Assembly: GCA_964624635.1 (NCBI GenBank) | Contig: CAZUXM010000003.1 | Span: forward strand, 36,784-100,783 | Length of the DNA: 64,000 bases | Direction: 5' to 3' | Source of the DNA: JANWKQ01 sp964624635 | GTDB taxonomy: Bacteria; Bacteroidota; Bacteroidia; CAIKAF01 | Shown: in pieces, positions 54,163 through 62,386 of the stretch | How the letters are laid out: the number at the start of each line of letters is the position of its first letter | Position numbering within the stretch: position 1 is the first letter of the stretch | Program-made: the position numbers and the translations under genes | Notes under the pieces: generated by a model | The model's database searches: none | What the model saw: the letters and a program-made list of their open reading frames with translations, nothing else | Told to the model about the DNA's origin: nothing

Positions 54163-55179
54163 CTATATCCACACTTCTGTACCTTCTGTACAATTGGTAC
54201 AAATATCAATGCTCTTTCTATCAATCAATACTTTTGAACGAAAATCATTGTATGCATCGCTTAACCATACTTGTTTAAAGGGATCCTTTAGTACATCCCC
54301 AACCTGATAATGCGCATCCTTATCAAAACAACAGGGAATAATTTTCCCATCCCAGGTAATCACACCACTACTCCACATTCTCCAGCAATGATTCATTAAA
54401 TTAGCTTTTATGCTATACGAATCTCCCTGTTTTTTATAACGGGAATACTTTTCATCAGAAGCGATGAGATGTGAATGGGAGAAATCATAAATCTGGGCAG
54501 ATTTGAGTTTTACTTCATCCACCTCTAACTCTTTACCCACTCGTTTTATTTCTTCCTTTTCATGTTCATTATGCCCAAATACAATAAACTGTAAAACGAT
54601 ATGAGGAGTGGAAGAGTTCAGCTTTTTTTTCCATTTCACTAATTTTTGTATTCCCTCTTTTACTTTATCTAATGATCCACCTTTTCGGTATTGTTCGTAG
54701 GTTTCCTGAGTTACACCATCCATTGAAATAATTATACGGCTTAAACCGCTTTCAATGGTTTGTTGGGCCGTTTCATCAGTAAAATAATGGGCATTGGTAC
54801 TTGTCATCGTATAGATGCCTTTATCATGGGCATACTTCACCATTTTTAAAAAATCTTTGTTAAGATATGGCTCTCCCTGAAAATAAAACGTAAGCCAAAT
54901 GAGGTGATGTTGTACCTGATCAATCATTTTTCTAAAATTATCTTCAATCAGCATACCTATGGGTCGGGTAAATGATCTCATTCCACTGGGGCATTCACTA
55001 CATCGAAGATTACAGGAAGTGGTGGGCTCAATTGACAATCCCATAGGCATGGCATTTATTGATGCCTTACGAATCATTCTAGAATAATAAAAGCTAATAT
55101 AAAGACGCGAAACATTAAAAACTTTACGCAGGGTAAGTTTTTTAAGTAATTGAAATTTGTCTTTAGTTATTGAACCCAT
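54163..55179 (-). CDS. radical SAM protein with SPASM-type C-terminal domain
   Basis: 338 residues. TTSCNLRCSECPSG carries the CxxxCxxC [4Fe-4S] motif, then GMLIEDNFRKMIDQ, YFQGEPYLNKDF (GGEP-like), TSTNAHYFTDE and IIISMDGVTQETYEQYRKGG. The C terminus has further Cys pairs, CWRMWSSGVITWDGKIIPCCFDKD and ICTNCTEG, as in SPASM domains that bind extra clusters. Such enzymes modify peptides or complex metabolites. Neither a precursor peptide nor a protease is adjacent, so the substrate is unknown. Confidence 0.9.
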   Translation of the reverse strand: MGSITKDKFQLLKKLTLRKVFNVSRLYISFYYSRMIRKASINAMPMGLSIEPTTSCNLRCSECPSGMRSFTRPIGMLIEDNFRKMIDQVQHHLIWLTFYFQGEPYLNKDFLKMVKYAHDKGIYTMTSTNAHYFTDETAQQTIESGLSRIIISMDGVTQETYEQYRKGGSLDKVKEGIQKLVKWKKKLNSSTPHIVLQFIVFGHNEHEKEEIKRVGKELEVDEVKLKSAQIYDFSHSHLIASDEKYSRYKKQGDSYSIKANLMNHCWRMWSSGVITWDGKIIPCCFDKDAHYQVGDVLKDPFKQVWLSDAYNDFRSKVLIDRKSIDICTNCTEGTEVWI

Positions 55180-55297
55180 GTTGGTATTAATAATAGCACC
55201 CAGATAAAAAAAGATTGTGTGGATTTATGCTGATAACAACCCGTGAAGCTCAGCAACACCCACATTTTCTGCATTCTATTCAATAAAATTACTGATA

Positions 55298-55645
55298 TTA
55301 TTTATCCAACCCCTTAATCAGGTCGTCTATCTTCTCAAAATAGGCCGCTGAATCATCAAAATAGAAGATCAATTCAGGAATAATGCGCATTTGTCCGCCG
55401 GTTTTTTGCCCTAGCCAATGTCTTATTTTGGGTTTTGCATCATTCAGTTTTTCCAGTACTTCCTTACTTTTTTCGTTGGGGAATATGCTTAAATACACTT
55501 TAGCTACCGATAAGTCAGAGCTCATACGAACCACGGTAATGGTAACCATTACTTTGCCATATAAGTTTTGCCCCTCCTTAATAAAAACACTGCTCAATTC
55601 TTTCTGAATCAGCCTACCTACCTTTAATTGACGTGTACTTTCCAT
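55298..55645 (-). CDS. rbfA: ribosome-binding factor A
   Basis: 115 residues. Family pattern: TRQLKVGRLIQKELSSVF at the start, VTITVVRMSSDLSVAKVYLSIF in the KH-like core, IRHWLGQKTGGQMRIIPELIFYFDDS near the end. It assists 16S rRNA 5'-end maturation in 30S subunits. No neighbouring ribosome-assembly gene is seen. Confidence 0.92.
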   Translation of the reverse strand: MESTRQLKVGRLIQKELSSVFIKEGQNLYGKVMVTITVVRMSSDLSVAKVYLSIFPNEKSKEVLEKLNDAKPKIRHWLGQKTGGQMRIIPELIFYFDDSAAYFEKIDDLIKGLDK

Positions 55646-55800
55646 GGTGTGAATTTAAGAATTATTGGGACCTGTTAATCAGTTAAACAGCCCCCAAATA
55701 TCCGAAAAATAGCGGTAAATGCCCAATTTTAGGGAGCAATTGGGTATAGGTTATATAAACCCATTTAATTATATTTGTATAAAACATAACAAAATCAAAC

Positions 55801-56973
55801 ATGAAGAAAGTTTTATTCTCATTATTTACCGCGGCTTTTTCTTTTACTGCTTTAAGTGCACAGAGCTATACCGTTTATATGGTTGGTAGCCCTGGATACC
55901 AATACCAAATGGCTATTGACGAAACCTTAGATCCAACAGATTTACCTTTGGATTTAAGTGTAGTAGGAACAGGACTTGTATGGAATTTCCAAAATTTGGA
56001 TATGGATTCTCAAGATACTCTATATTTCCATGCACCAACTACTCAGGAACAACTTGATTTCCCATCAGCTAATCTTGTAATGGAATCAAATATTGGTAGA
56101 ATTGTATTTGAAAAAGACCCAACCAATGGTCTTTATCTACATGGAACATCTATCAACTTTGGTGGGTTTGATTTAAGCTTAAACTATACTCCTGCTCAAA
56201 GAACTTTATTAGCAACCAACGTTTTAGGTACTATGGATTCTAGTATCTCAAAAATTGACGAAAGCATATTTGTAGATATTGATACAATGGTTCTAGGTTT
56301 TTGTCATATTGACATTGATTCAATAAAAATTAAGCGTACATCAAAGTACAATGTACATTTTGATGCAGCCGGTGAACTGAGATTACCAACCGATACTTTT
56401 ACAAACACTTTAAGAGCAGTTAACTCTGAACATACTATTGACTCTATTTTCATTTATTGTCCAAATGGTATTGATGGAATGACTTGTTTTGGAATTTCTG
56501 CACCAGTTGGTTGGTCTTTAGCACCTGATGCCCTTATTGCATTATCAGGCTTTGGTGATGCAGCAGTAATGCAAGATACTACCAATGCCGCTACTTGGTA
56601 TGTAGCTGGCGCATCATCACCCATATTAGCTGTTGATTTTGAATATGATTATCCTGGATTTACTGATACCAGTTTCTTTACTGCACGTTATGCAGCAGTA
56701 GAAAACGCAGCTATAGGTTTTGAAAATTATAATCCTATCGACTTAAAAGTATATCCAAACCCAACTAGTAGCTTGTTGTTACTTCAAACGGATGTTAACT
56801 TAAACAATGCAGTAATGACTATTTATAATGCACAAGGACAAGTGGTAAGAACTGCTAATTTAAATGGCAACAACTCAATGGATGTTTCTAATTTAAATAC
56901 AGGAATTTATATTTATAGAATAACAGATGGTAACAAATTATTACATCAAGGTAAGTTTGGTGTAAATAATTAA
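55801..56973 (+). CDS. secreted protein with T9SS type A domain
   Basis: 390 residues, signal peptide 1-20 (KKVLFSLFTAAFSFTALSAQ). The mature domain (21-300) is beta-rich without a recognised motif (GTGLVWNFQNLDMDSQDTLYF; SFFTARYAAVENAAIGFE). The last 75 residues (LKVYPNPTSSLLLLQTD, IYNAQGQVVRTA, LNTGIYIYRITDGNKLLHQGKFGV) form a T9SS type A sorting domain. A TATATTTG box lies at 55770-55777. Export to the surface or medium is expected; function unknown. Confidence 0.85.
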   Translation: MKKVLFSLFTAAFSFTALSAQSYTVYMVGSPGYQYQMAIDETLDPTDLPLDLSVVGTGLVWNFQNLDMDSQDTLYFHAPTTQEQLDFPSANLVMESNIGRIVFEKDPTNGLYLHGTSINFGGFDLSLNYTPAQRTLLATNVLGTMDSSISKIDESIFVDIDTMVLGFCHIDIDSIKIKRTSKYNVHFDAAGELRLPTDTFTNTLRAVNSEHTIDSIFIYCPNGIDGMTCFGISAPVGWSLAPDALIALSGFGDAAVMQDTTNAATWYVAGASSPILAVDFEYDYPGFTDTSFFTARYAAVENAAIGFENYNPIDLKVYPNPTSSLLLLQTDVNLNNAVMTIYNAQGQVVRTANLNGNNSMDVSNLNTGIYIYRITDGNKLLHQGKFGVNN

Positions 56974-56987
56974 TTCAACTATATTTG
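56956..56987 (+). promoter_or_regulatory. promoter of the barrel-like gene, inside the end of the previous gene
   Basis: TTTG (56956-56959), 20-bp spacer, TATATTTG (56980-56987). Overlaps the last codons and stop of the gene ending at 56973 and precedes its terminator hairpin. The transcription start would be near 56993-56995. Confidence 0.6.
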
Positions 56988-56995
56988 AAATATTG

Positions 56996-57026
56996 AAAGC
57001 CACTTCATCACGAAGTGGCTTTTTTT
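56996..57026 (+). terminator. terminator of the T9SS gene and 5' leader hairpin of the next gene
   Basis: AAAGCCACTTC / GAAGTGGCTTT (56996-57006, 57012-57022) with a 5-nt loop and a T run to 57026. The ATG of the following gene starts at 57027 or 57030, directly after the T tract. Confidence 0.85.
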
Positions 57027-57029
57027 ATG

Positions 57030-57878
57030 ATGCGAAAATTAACTTCCATATTCTTTTTCATCCTAGCATGTAACATCCATGCTCAACTCAACCTGCATCC
57101 TACTACCCCTAAAGAAAAACGGTTACTTAAAAACAGGGTTCTAAATAACACTGATCATGGCTACTTTGGTATAGATGGAGGAATTGCTTTAGACTTCAGC
57201 ACAATAAGTGCCGTTGAATCAAATGATGAATCTGCTGTTGATAATAATTTTACTGGCAGTTTTAATGAAGAATTCATCTTGTTTCAGAATTTTCGTGTTT
57301 TTGGTGGATATAAATGGAGGTCTCATTATTTTGAATTAGCCTATGCAAGTTATCACACTAATGGTAGAATAAAGAATTCCGTAGATGCTGAAAATAATTA
57401 TTACGGAGCTATACAATTATGTTATTATTATCAACTACCTATAAAATCAACTTTTATTAATCTGCTAATTGGTCCTGAAATCGGTTGGGCATTTAGAGTA
57501 AAAGGAGCTGGAGAATCAGGAAGTGGATACTATATCAATGGCTTTTATTATCCTTCCCCATATTTTCGTTCAAAATCTCCACAACTGAATGATAATATAA
57601 AGAATATTGTTGGAGGAGTTAGTGTACAATCTGATTTCAAACTTCGCCGAAATTTTACCCTCTTCACAAAAATAAATGTAACCTACATACATATATTCAA
57701 CGACAAATATATTTATGCTGTTCCTGGTGGACCACCTGGCTCCCAACCACCCTATTTTGATCCAAAAACAAATTGGAACCTCAACCTATCCTTCGGTCTT
57801 AAATTCGATTTCTTTTCTAAAAAGAAAAAACAACAAACGTTTGATCAACTCGGGATAGAAGATCCATATAAAAAGTAG
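57030..57878 (+). CDS. outer-membrane beta-barrel-like protein
   Basis: 282 residues from ATG 57030 (57027 is one codon earlier). Signal peptide to about 20 (KLTSIFFFILACNIHAQ). The body has alternating aromatic strands (FGGYKWRSHYFELAYASYH, LLIGPEIGWAFRVKGAG, FTLFTKINVTYIHIF, WNLNLSFGLKFDFFSKK), as in small Bacteroidota porin/PorT-like barrels, and a GGPPGSQPPYFDP loop. The C terminus is basic. Role unknown. It reads out of a hairpin that also serves as the upstream terminator. Confidence 0.6.
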   Translation: MRKLTSIFFFILACNIHAQLNLHPTTPKEKRLLKNRVLNNTDHGYFGIDGGIALDFSTISAVESNDESAVDNNFTGSFNEEFILFQNFRVFGGYKWRSHYFELAYASYHTNGRIKNSVDAENNYYGAIQLCYYYQLPIKSTFINLLIGPEIGWAFRVKGAGESGSGYYINGFYYPSPYFRSKSPQLNDNIKNIVGGVSVQSDFKLRRNFTLFTKINVTYIHIFNDKYIYAVPGGPPGSQPPYFDPKTNWNLNLSFGLKFDFFSKKKKQQTFDQLGIEDPYKK

Positions 57879-57920
57879 GGCTTACACAAAGCATCCACTT
57901 AATTTAACATGAATTCGATA

Positions 57921-57949
57921 AAAAAAAGATTCCTGCCTACGCAGGAATC
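57921..57949 (-). terminator. intrinsic terminator of the Gre-like gene
   Basis: GATTCCTGC / GCAGGAATC (57928-57936, 57941-57949), loop CTAC, followed on the minus strand by a T run. This GATTCCTGC..GCAGGAATC palindrome is also known as a dispersed repeat in many genomes. Confidence 0.7.
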
Positions 57950-57985
57950 CCCCAAATACTTATCCCCAACTCAAGATAAATTAAC

Positions 57986-58435
57986 CTATAAAATTCTTTC
58001 TATCACCATCTCTTTCCCCTGAAAAACAAATTTTTCTTCTACCTTTTTCCATTTTAATATTTCTCCAATAGGAGAACCAAGTGAAATAGCATAATAAGTA
58101 TTTTCCTCCAATTCTATTTTACCTAATCCAATAGAAATAAAGTAATTCCCTCCGTTAGTAAATACCAAACTACCGGTTTCAACCTGTTCGTTCTTTTTAT
58201 TAGCATCAATGGCTTTTAATTCACTTTCTAAAAGAAGCATTTTTCCTAATTGCACTTCTAACTTATCAATCTCCATTTGTGCTAAGGCACGGGAAGTTTC
58301 ATGTTTATCACCGGCACTACTTTTTGTATCTGCATCTCTTGATTCTTTAGCAGATGTCAATGCTTCATGAATACTCATCAACTTCAGAGAAATGACCTGC
58401 AATAATTCGTTGTATATTTTGGTTTTAATTGTCAT
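57986..58435 (-). CDS. GreA/GreB-like C-terminal domain protein
   Basis: 149 residues. The N-terminal half is a coiled coil (LTSAKESRDADTKSSAGDKHETSRALAQMEIDKLEVQLGKML), followed by a beta domain (ETGSLVFTNGGNYFISIGLGKIELEENTYYAISLGSPIGEILKWKK) with the family pattern of the GreA/GreB C-terminal FKBP-like domain (SPIG). Many such Bacteroidota proteins are wrongly annotated as 3-oxoacyl-ACP synthase. It may act at the RNA polymerase secondary channel; the short coil lacks an obvious acidic tip, so elongation-factor activity is uncertain. Confidence 0.7.
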   Translation of the reverse strand: MTIKTKIYNELLQVISLKLMSIHEALTSAKESRDADTKSSAGDKHETSRALAQMEIDKLEVQLGKMLLLESELKAIDANKKNEQVETGSLVFTNGGNYFISIGLGKIELEENTYYAISLGSPIGEILKWKKVEEKFVFQGKEMVIERIL

Positions 58436-58463
58436 ATACTTTACTAAAGGTAAAATTATCCTT

Positions 58464-58740
58464 TAGATTTCTCCTTTCAGTCGAAATGACAAATTCAACT
58501 GTCATTTCGAGTGGATTCGCCTTAGGCGGAGAAGCCGAGAAATTTATTCATTTCCCATTGCATAGATTTCTCCCTCTGGTCGAAATGACAATGCTGCTAT
58601 TCTGAGGGGAGAATCGTGATGCGNNNNNNNNNNTGGTCGAAATGACAACTTGGTTGTCATCTCGACTGGAGCGCAGCGGAATGGAGAGATATAGGATGAT
58701 AAACCCGTAGATTTACCTTACAGTCGAAAATGACAAGAAA
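58464..58740. repeat. REP-like repeat block 5' of the GIY-YIG gene
   Basis: Copies of AGATTTCTCCxxxxxGTCGAAATGACA in direct and inverted orientation: 58464-58493, an inverted copy at about 58500-58543, 58564-58590, a partial copy after the N gap (58634), an inverted copy (TGTCATCTCGACTGGAGCGC...) to 58693 and a decayed one near 58716. Pairs of opposite orientation can form hairpins, as in REP/REPIN elements. Confidence 0.75.
58624..58633. other. assembly gap of 10 N
   Basis: Ten unknown bases inside the repeat block; probably a collapsed repeat. Confidence 0.9.
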
Positions 58741-58758
58741 ATTGTATATTTAATTATC

Positions 58759-59076
58759 ATGAAACCCATAGGTACACACAACTACTTTGTATATATCTTA
58801 ACCAATTATAACAAAACGGTTGTATATATAGGTGTTACCAATGATATCAAAACAAGAATATATTATCATAAAAATCCGGGACTGGTAACTAAGATTCCAT
58901 TTACTACTAAATATAAATGTTACTACTTGGTTTATTACGAAAGATTTCAATGGATTGATGAAGCCATTGCAAGGGAGAAACAGCTAAAAAAATGGCGTCG
59001 GGAAAAGAAGGATAAGCTTATTACTGACTTTAATCCTGAATGGAAGTTTTTAAATGACCAATTAGATGAATGGTAG
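58759..59076 (+). CDS. GIY-YIG superfamily nuclease, stand-alone
   Basis: 105 residues. FVYILTNYNKTVVYIGVTNDIKTRIYYHK carries the GIY-YIG motif (V-Y-I and Y-I-G) with the conserved Arg; LVYYERFQWIDEAIAREKQLKKWRREKKDKLI is the family helix with the Glu of IAREKQLKKW; the end is FNPEWKFL. This is the small YhbQ-like type. The stop codon TAG is the first three bases of the downstream repeat copy. Position and repeats suggest it belongs to a repeat-associated unit. A nicking or processing nuclease role is likely. Confidence 0.88.
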   Translation: MKPIGTHNYFVYILTNYNKTVVYIGVTNDIKTRIYYHKNPGLVTKIPFTTKYKCYYLVYYERFQWIDEAIAREKQLKKWRREKKDKLITDFNPEWKFLNDQLDEW

Positions 59077-59307
59077 ATTTCTCCTTTCAGTCGAAATGAC
59101 AAAAAACATCATCTCGACTAAAACACTAAACTGCTTTTGTCATCTCGACTGGAGCGCAGCGGAACGGAGAGATATATCAATCACATGCCTTAGATTTCTC
59201 CCTACCGTCGAAATGACAATGAAACACGATGGAAATGATAAAAAAAATCCCAAACTCCTTCGGAATTTGGGATTTGAATATTCTAGATTTCTCCCTGCGG
59301 TTGAAAT
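59074..59307. repeat. REP-like repeat block 3' of the GIY-YIG gene
   Basis: A 30-bp copy (59074-59103) identical to 58464-58493, an inverted 39-bp copy (59137-59175) that matches 58655-58693 except for one base, another direct copy (59191-59218) and a decayed one (59283-59310). It ends at the atp operon terminator region. Confidence 0.75.
59241..59275 (-). terminator. intrinsic terminator of the atp operon
   Basis: Stem AAATCCCAAA / TTTGGGATTT (59245-59254, 59266-59275) extended inside by CTCC/GGA, T run on the minus strand at 59247-59241. 43 bp downstream of the atpG stop. Confidence 0.85.
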
Positions 59308-59318
59308 AACAAAAACAA

Positions 59319-60215
59319 TTATCCTTTCAATGCTTCAGCACCTGCACTAATCTCCAAAATTTCATTCGTAATGGCTGCCTGACGAGCTTTGTTATATGAC
59401 AATTTCAATGCTTTTAATAATTCACCTGCATTATCTGTTGCTTTATGCATAGCCGTCATACGAGCCCCATGCTCTGATGCATTTGAATCTAACACCACTT
59501 TAAAAAACTGTGTCTTTAATGAAAGTGGAATTAAGTTTTGAATGATCTCCTCTTTCGACGGTTCAAAAATGTAATCAACAGCATTAGTTACATTTTTGTC
59601 ACCCTGAGACTTTGTCGAAGGGTCAGGAGGAAGAACCGGAAGGAATTGTTCTTGTTGTATCAATTGCGTAGCGGCTGATTTAAATTGATTGTAAATAAAT
59701 TCTACTTTATCCACTTTACCCTCCACAAACAATTTCATTACAGCCTCTGCAACCGGAATTACATTTTCAAAACTAATGGCATTAAAAATTTCGTCGTGAG
59801 AACTAATTAAGTTTACTTTTCTTTTCGAGAAAAACTGAGTAGCTTTTTTACCTACAGTAATTACATGTAGGTTACCTTCTTCAGCCAATTGTTTATACTC
59901 ATTATTCATGGCCCAGTTAGCACGTTTTAATACGTTGGCATTAAAACCACCACACAAACCTCTGTTAGATGTAACCACTACCAACAAAACGTTTTTTACT
60001 TCACGTTGGCGGGTGTAAACACCTTCACTTGCATCCATTGATTGACTTAAGTTTTGTAAAATCTCAGTCAATTTATTTGAGTACGGACGCATTTTAGTAA
60101 TAGCATCCTGCGCCTTTTTCAATTTCGCAGCACTCACCAGCTTCATGGCGCTGGTAATTTGTTTGGTTGAATTAACCGATACTATTCTGTTTCTTACTTC
60201 CTTTAAATTCGGCAT
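59319..60215 (-). CDS. atpG: ATP synthase F1 subunit gamma
   Basis: 298 residues. Long N- and C-terminal helices form the central stalk: PNLKEVRNRIVSVNSTKQITSAMKLVSAAKLKKAQDA and ARMTAMHKATDNAGELLKALKLSYNKARQAAITNEILEIVAGA-type end; SNRGLCGGFN is the central signature. Residues 198-207 (DPSTKSQGDK) are encoded by a dispersed palindromic repeat (59599-59627) and form an extra loop in a variable region before the conserved VDYIFEPSKEE. Last gene of the operon. Confidence 0.96.
   Translation of the reverse strand: MPNLKEVRNRIVSVNSTKQITSAMKLVSAAKLKKAQDAITKMRPYSNKLTEILQNLSQSMDASEGVYTRQREVKNVLLVVVTSNRGLCGGFNANVLKRANWAMNNEYKQLAEEGNLHVITVGKKATQFFSKRKVNLISSHDEIFNAISFENVIPVAEAVMKLFVEGKVDKVEFIYNQFKSAATQLIQQEQFLPVLPPDPSTKSQGDKNVTNAVDYIFEPSKEEIIQNLIPLSLKTQFFKVVLDSNASEHGARMTAMHKATDNAGELLKALKLSYNKARQAAITNEILEISAGAEALKG
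59599..59627. repeat. dispersed palindromic repeat inside atpG
   Basis: The core CCCTGAGACTTTGTCGAAGGG lies at 59602-59622. CCCT / AGGG, GAC / GTC pair around tandem GA mismatches. The same core is inside the gene at 52803-53954 in the opposite orientation. Confidence 0.65.
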
Positions 60216-60313
60216 ATGGCCAAGTTTATTTTTTATGGCGGCTAAACCGGGCTATTCGCTTTATCTTTTGTTGCACAAAAGGATATCGCTTCTATCCCTG
60301 CCGCGATTCGTTT

Positions 60314-61888
60314 TTAATATTTACTAGCTACATCTGTTGCTACCTGAGTCAATACTTTTTCAATCTCATCAGTATATTGCCCCTTACGTAAAGCAGCTAA
60401 AGTTTCAGGATGTGTAGCTTCTAATACACTGGTAAAATCAGTTTCAAATTCTTTTACCTTATTTACAGGAACATTTCTCAATAAATTTTTTGTTCCGGCA
60501 TAAATAATCGCAATTTGTTTTTCAACTGATACAGGTGCAAACTGACCTTGTTTTAAGATCTCCACATTACGAGCACCTTTATCTAAAACTGATTTTGTTG
60601 AAGCATCTAAGTCAGACCCAAATTTTGAGAAAGCTTCCAACTCACGGTATTGAGCCTGGTCAAGTTTTAATGTGCCCGATACTTTTTTCATTGATTTAAT
60701 CTGAGCATTACCTCCAACACGTGATACCGAAATACCCACGTTAATAGCAGGACGTACACCTGAGTTAAATAAGTTCGACTCAAGGAATATCTGTCCGTCA
60801 GTAATAGAAATTACGTTAGTAGGAATATATGCTGATACGTCACCCGCTTGTGTTTCAATAATAGGTAATGCGGTTAATGATCCACCACCTTTTACTTTAC
60901 CTTTTAATGAATCAGGCAAATCGTTCATTTGGGCAGCAATGGAATCATTAGCAATAACTTTTGCAGCTCTTTCCAATAAACGGCTATGTAAGAAGAATAC
61001 ATCACCAGGGTAAGCTTCACGTCCCGGTGGTCTTCTTAATAAAAGTGATACCTCACGGTAAGCTACCGCTTGTTTACTTAAGTCATCATAAATAATTAAT
61101 GCAGGACGACCGGTATCACGGAAAAATTCACCGATAGCAGCACCTGCAAATGGAGCATAAAACTGCATAGGAGCAGGCTCAGCTGCAGATGCAGATACGA
61201 TAACAGTATAAGGCATTGCACCGTATTTTTCTAATGTATTCGCAATAGCGGCAACAGTTGATGCTTTTTGTCCGATGGCCACATAAATACAAAATACAGG
61301 CTCTCCTCTATCGTAAAATTCTTTTTGGTTAATGATAGTGTCAATTGCTACCGCAGTTTTACCTGTTTGGCGGTCACCAATAATCAACTCTCTTTGTCCA
61401 CGTCCAATAGGAATCATTGCATCAATCGCTTTGATACCTGTTTGTAACGGTTCATTTACCGGTTGACGGAAAATTACCCCCGGAGCTTTTCTCTCCAATG
61501 GCATTTCTAATAATTCACCTTGCAACGGACCCTTACCATCAATAGGTTGTCCTAAAGTATCAACTACACGTCCCAACATGCTATCACCTACTTTAATAGA
61601 AGCAATTTTGCGGGTACGACGTACAGTGTCACCTTCTTTAATTCCTTTGGCTTCACCTAATAATACTGCACCCACGTGATCTTCTTCAAGGTTCAATACA
61701 ATAGCTCTTAAGCCATTGCTGAACTCAATAAGTTCACCTGATTCTACATTGTTTAATCCGAAGATACGGGCTACACCATCACCAATTTGTAATACGGTAC
61801 CTACTTCTTCTAATTCAGCATGTGATTTAAATCCTGAAAGTTGTTCTCTCAAGATTGCTGTTACTTCTGTTGCCTTAATTTCTGCCAT
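60314..61888 (-). CDS. atpA: ATP synthase F1 subunit alpha
   Basis: 524 residues. VLQIGDGVARIFGLNN, GDRQTGKTAVAIDTIINQ (Walker A), PALIIYDDLSKQAVAYREVSLLLRRPPGREAYPGDVFFLHSRLLERAAK with the alpha-subunit signature, and the Arg finger region (GISVSRVGGNAQI). Length normal. It follows the inserted secreted gene after 21 bp and precedes atpG. Confidence 0.98.
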   Translation of the reverse strand: MAEIKATEVTAILREQLSGFKSHAELEEVGTVLQIGDGVARIFGLNNVESGELIEFSNGLRAIVLNLEEDHVGAVLLGEAKGIKEGDTVRRTRKIASIKVGDSMLGRVVDTLGQPIDGKGPLQGELLEMPLERKAPGVIFRQPVNEPLQTGIKAIDAMIPIGRGQRELIIGDRQTGKTAVAIDTIINQKEFYDRGEPVFCIYVAIGQKASTVAAIANTLEKYGAMPYTVIVSASAAEPAPMQFYAPFAGAAIGEFFRDTGRPALIIYDDLSKQAVAYREVSLLLRRPPGREAYPGDVFFLHSRLLERAAKVIANDSIAAQMNDLPDSLKGKVKGGGSLTALPIIETQAGDVSAYIPTNVISITDGQIFLESNLFNSGVRPAINVGISVSRVGGNAQIKSMKKVSGTLKLDQAQYRELEAFSKFGSDLDASTKSVLDKGARNVEILKQGQFAPVSVEKQIAIIYAGTKNLLRNVPVNKVKEFETDFTSVLEATHPETLAALRKGQYTDEIEKVLTQVATDVASKY

Positions 61889-61909
61889 AATTTAGCTGTA
61901 TAAATATTC

Positions 61910-62386
61910 TTAGTTATTATTAATGATAATTACATTAGGATTTGCCAAACGGTTTCTTTCTGCTGTAAATTTTCTTCCGTACATTTTACAAAAGTTCATT
62001 TCACCCTGTTCGCTCGGTTGCCCGTTTACCATGAGGTCATGCTCTAAAATTTGTTTGGCCAAAAACTTTTTACCCATGCCAATAGGAGCAAACTCTGCAA
62101 TATTACCAGTACCCATAAAAGTAACTTCAATATAGGTTACACTGCCATCTTTATTGGCACTGCTAATTCTATTATTATCATAATATTTTTGGTACATCAT
62201 TGAGATAATCAAATTACCTGAAAGATCTTTTACCAAATATTGATTACCTAAACTTTTATCTTCCATAATAAAACTCGCTTCACCATTAATTTTTATAGTA
62301 TCTGCTTTTACTTCCACTTTTGGTTTTTGACCAAAAGCCGCAGCTGTAACAGCAACAAAAAATAATATGGTTAGTAGTTTTTTCAT
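61910..62386 (-). CDS. exported protein of unknown function inside the atp operon
   Basis: 158 residues, signal peptide 1-19 (KKLLTILFFVAVTAAAFGQ). Mature blocks: ADTIKINGEASFIMEDKSLGNQYLVKDLSGNLIISMMYQ, VTYIEVTFMGTGN, APIGMGKKFLAKQILEHDLM and FCKMYGRKFTAERN. The ATG overlaps the atpH stop by one base (TAATG) and its stop is 21 bp from atpA, so it is fully part of the operon. It has no resemblance to any ATP synthase subunit or assembly factor. Function unknown; its secreted nature is unexpected here. Confidence 0.75.
   Translation of the reverse strand: MKKLLTILFFVAVTAAAFGQKPKVEVKADTIKINGEASFIMEDKSLGNQYLVKDLSGNLIISMMYQKYYDNNRISSANKDGSVTYIEVTFMGTGNIAEFAPIGMGKKFLAKQILEHDLMVNGQPSEQGEMNFCKMYGRKFTAERNRLANPNVIIINNN

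Noticed and set aside
53577..54224. Overlapping minus-strand frames opposite the K/E/P-rich gene
   Set aside because: They are F/S-rich mirrors of a lysine/glutamate low-complexity sequence and cross a palindromic repeat; no gene-like features.
58464..59307. Repeated AGATTTCTCC..GTCGAAATGACA units as a possible CRISPR array
   Set aside because: Units occur in both orientations with irregular spacing, a gene in the middle and no cas genes; they are REP-like, not CRISPR.
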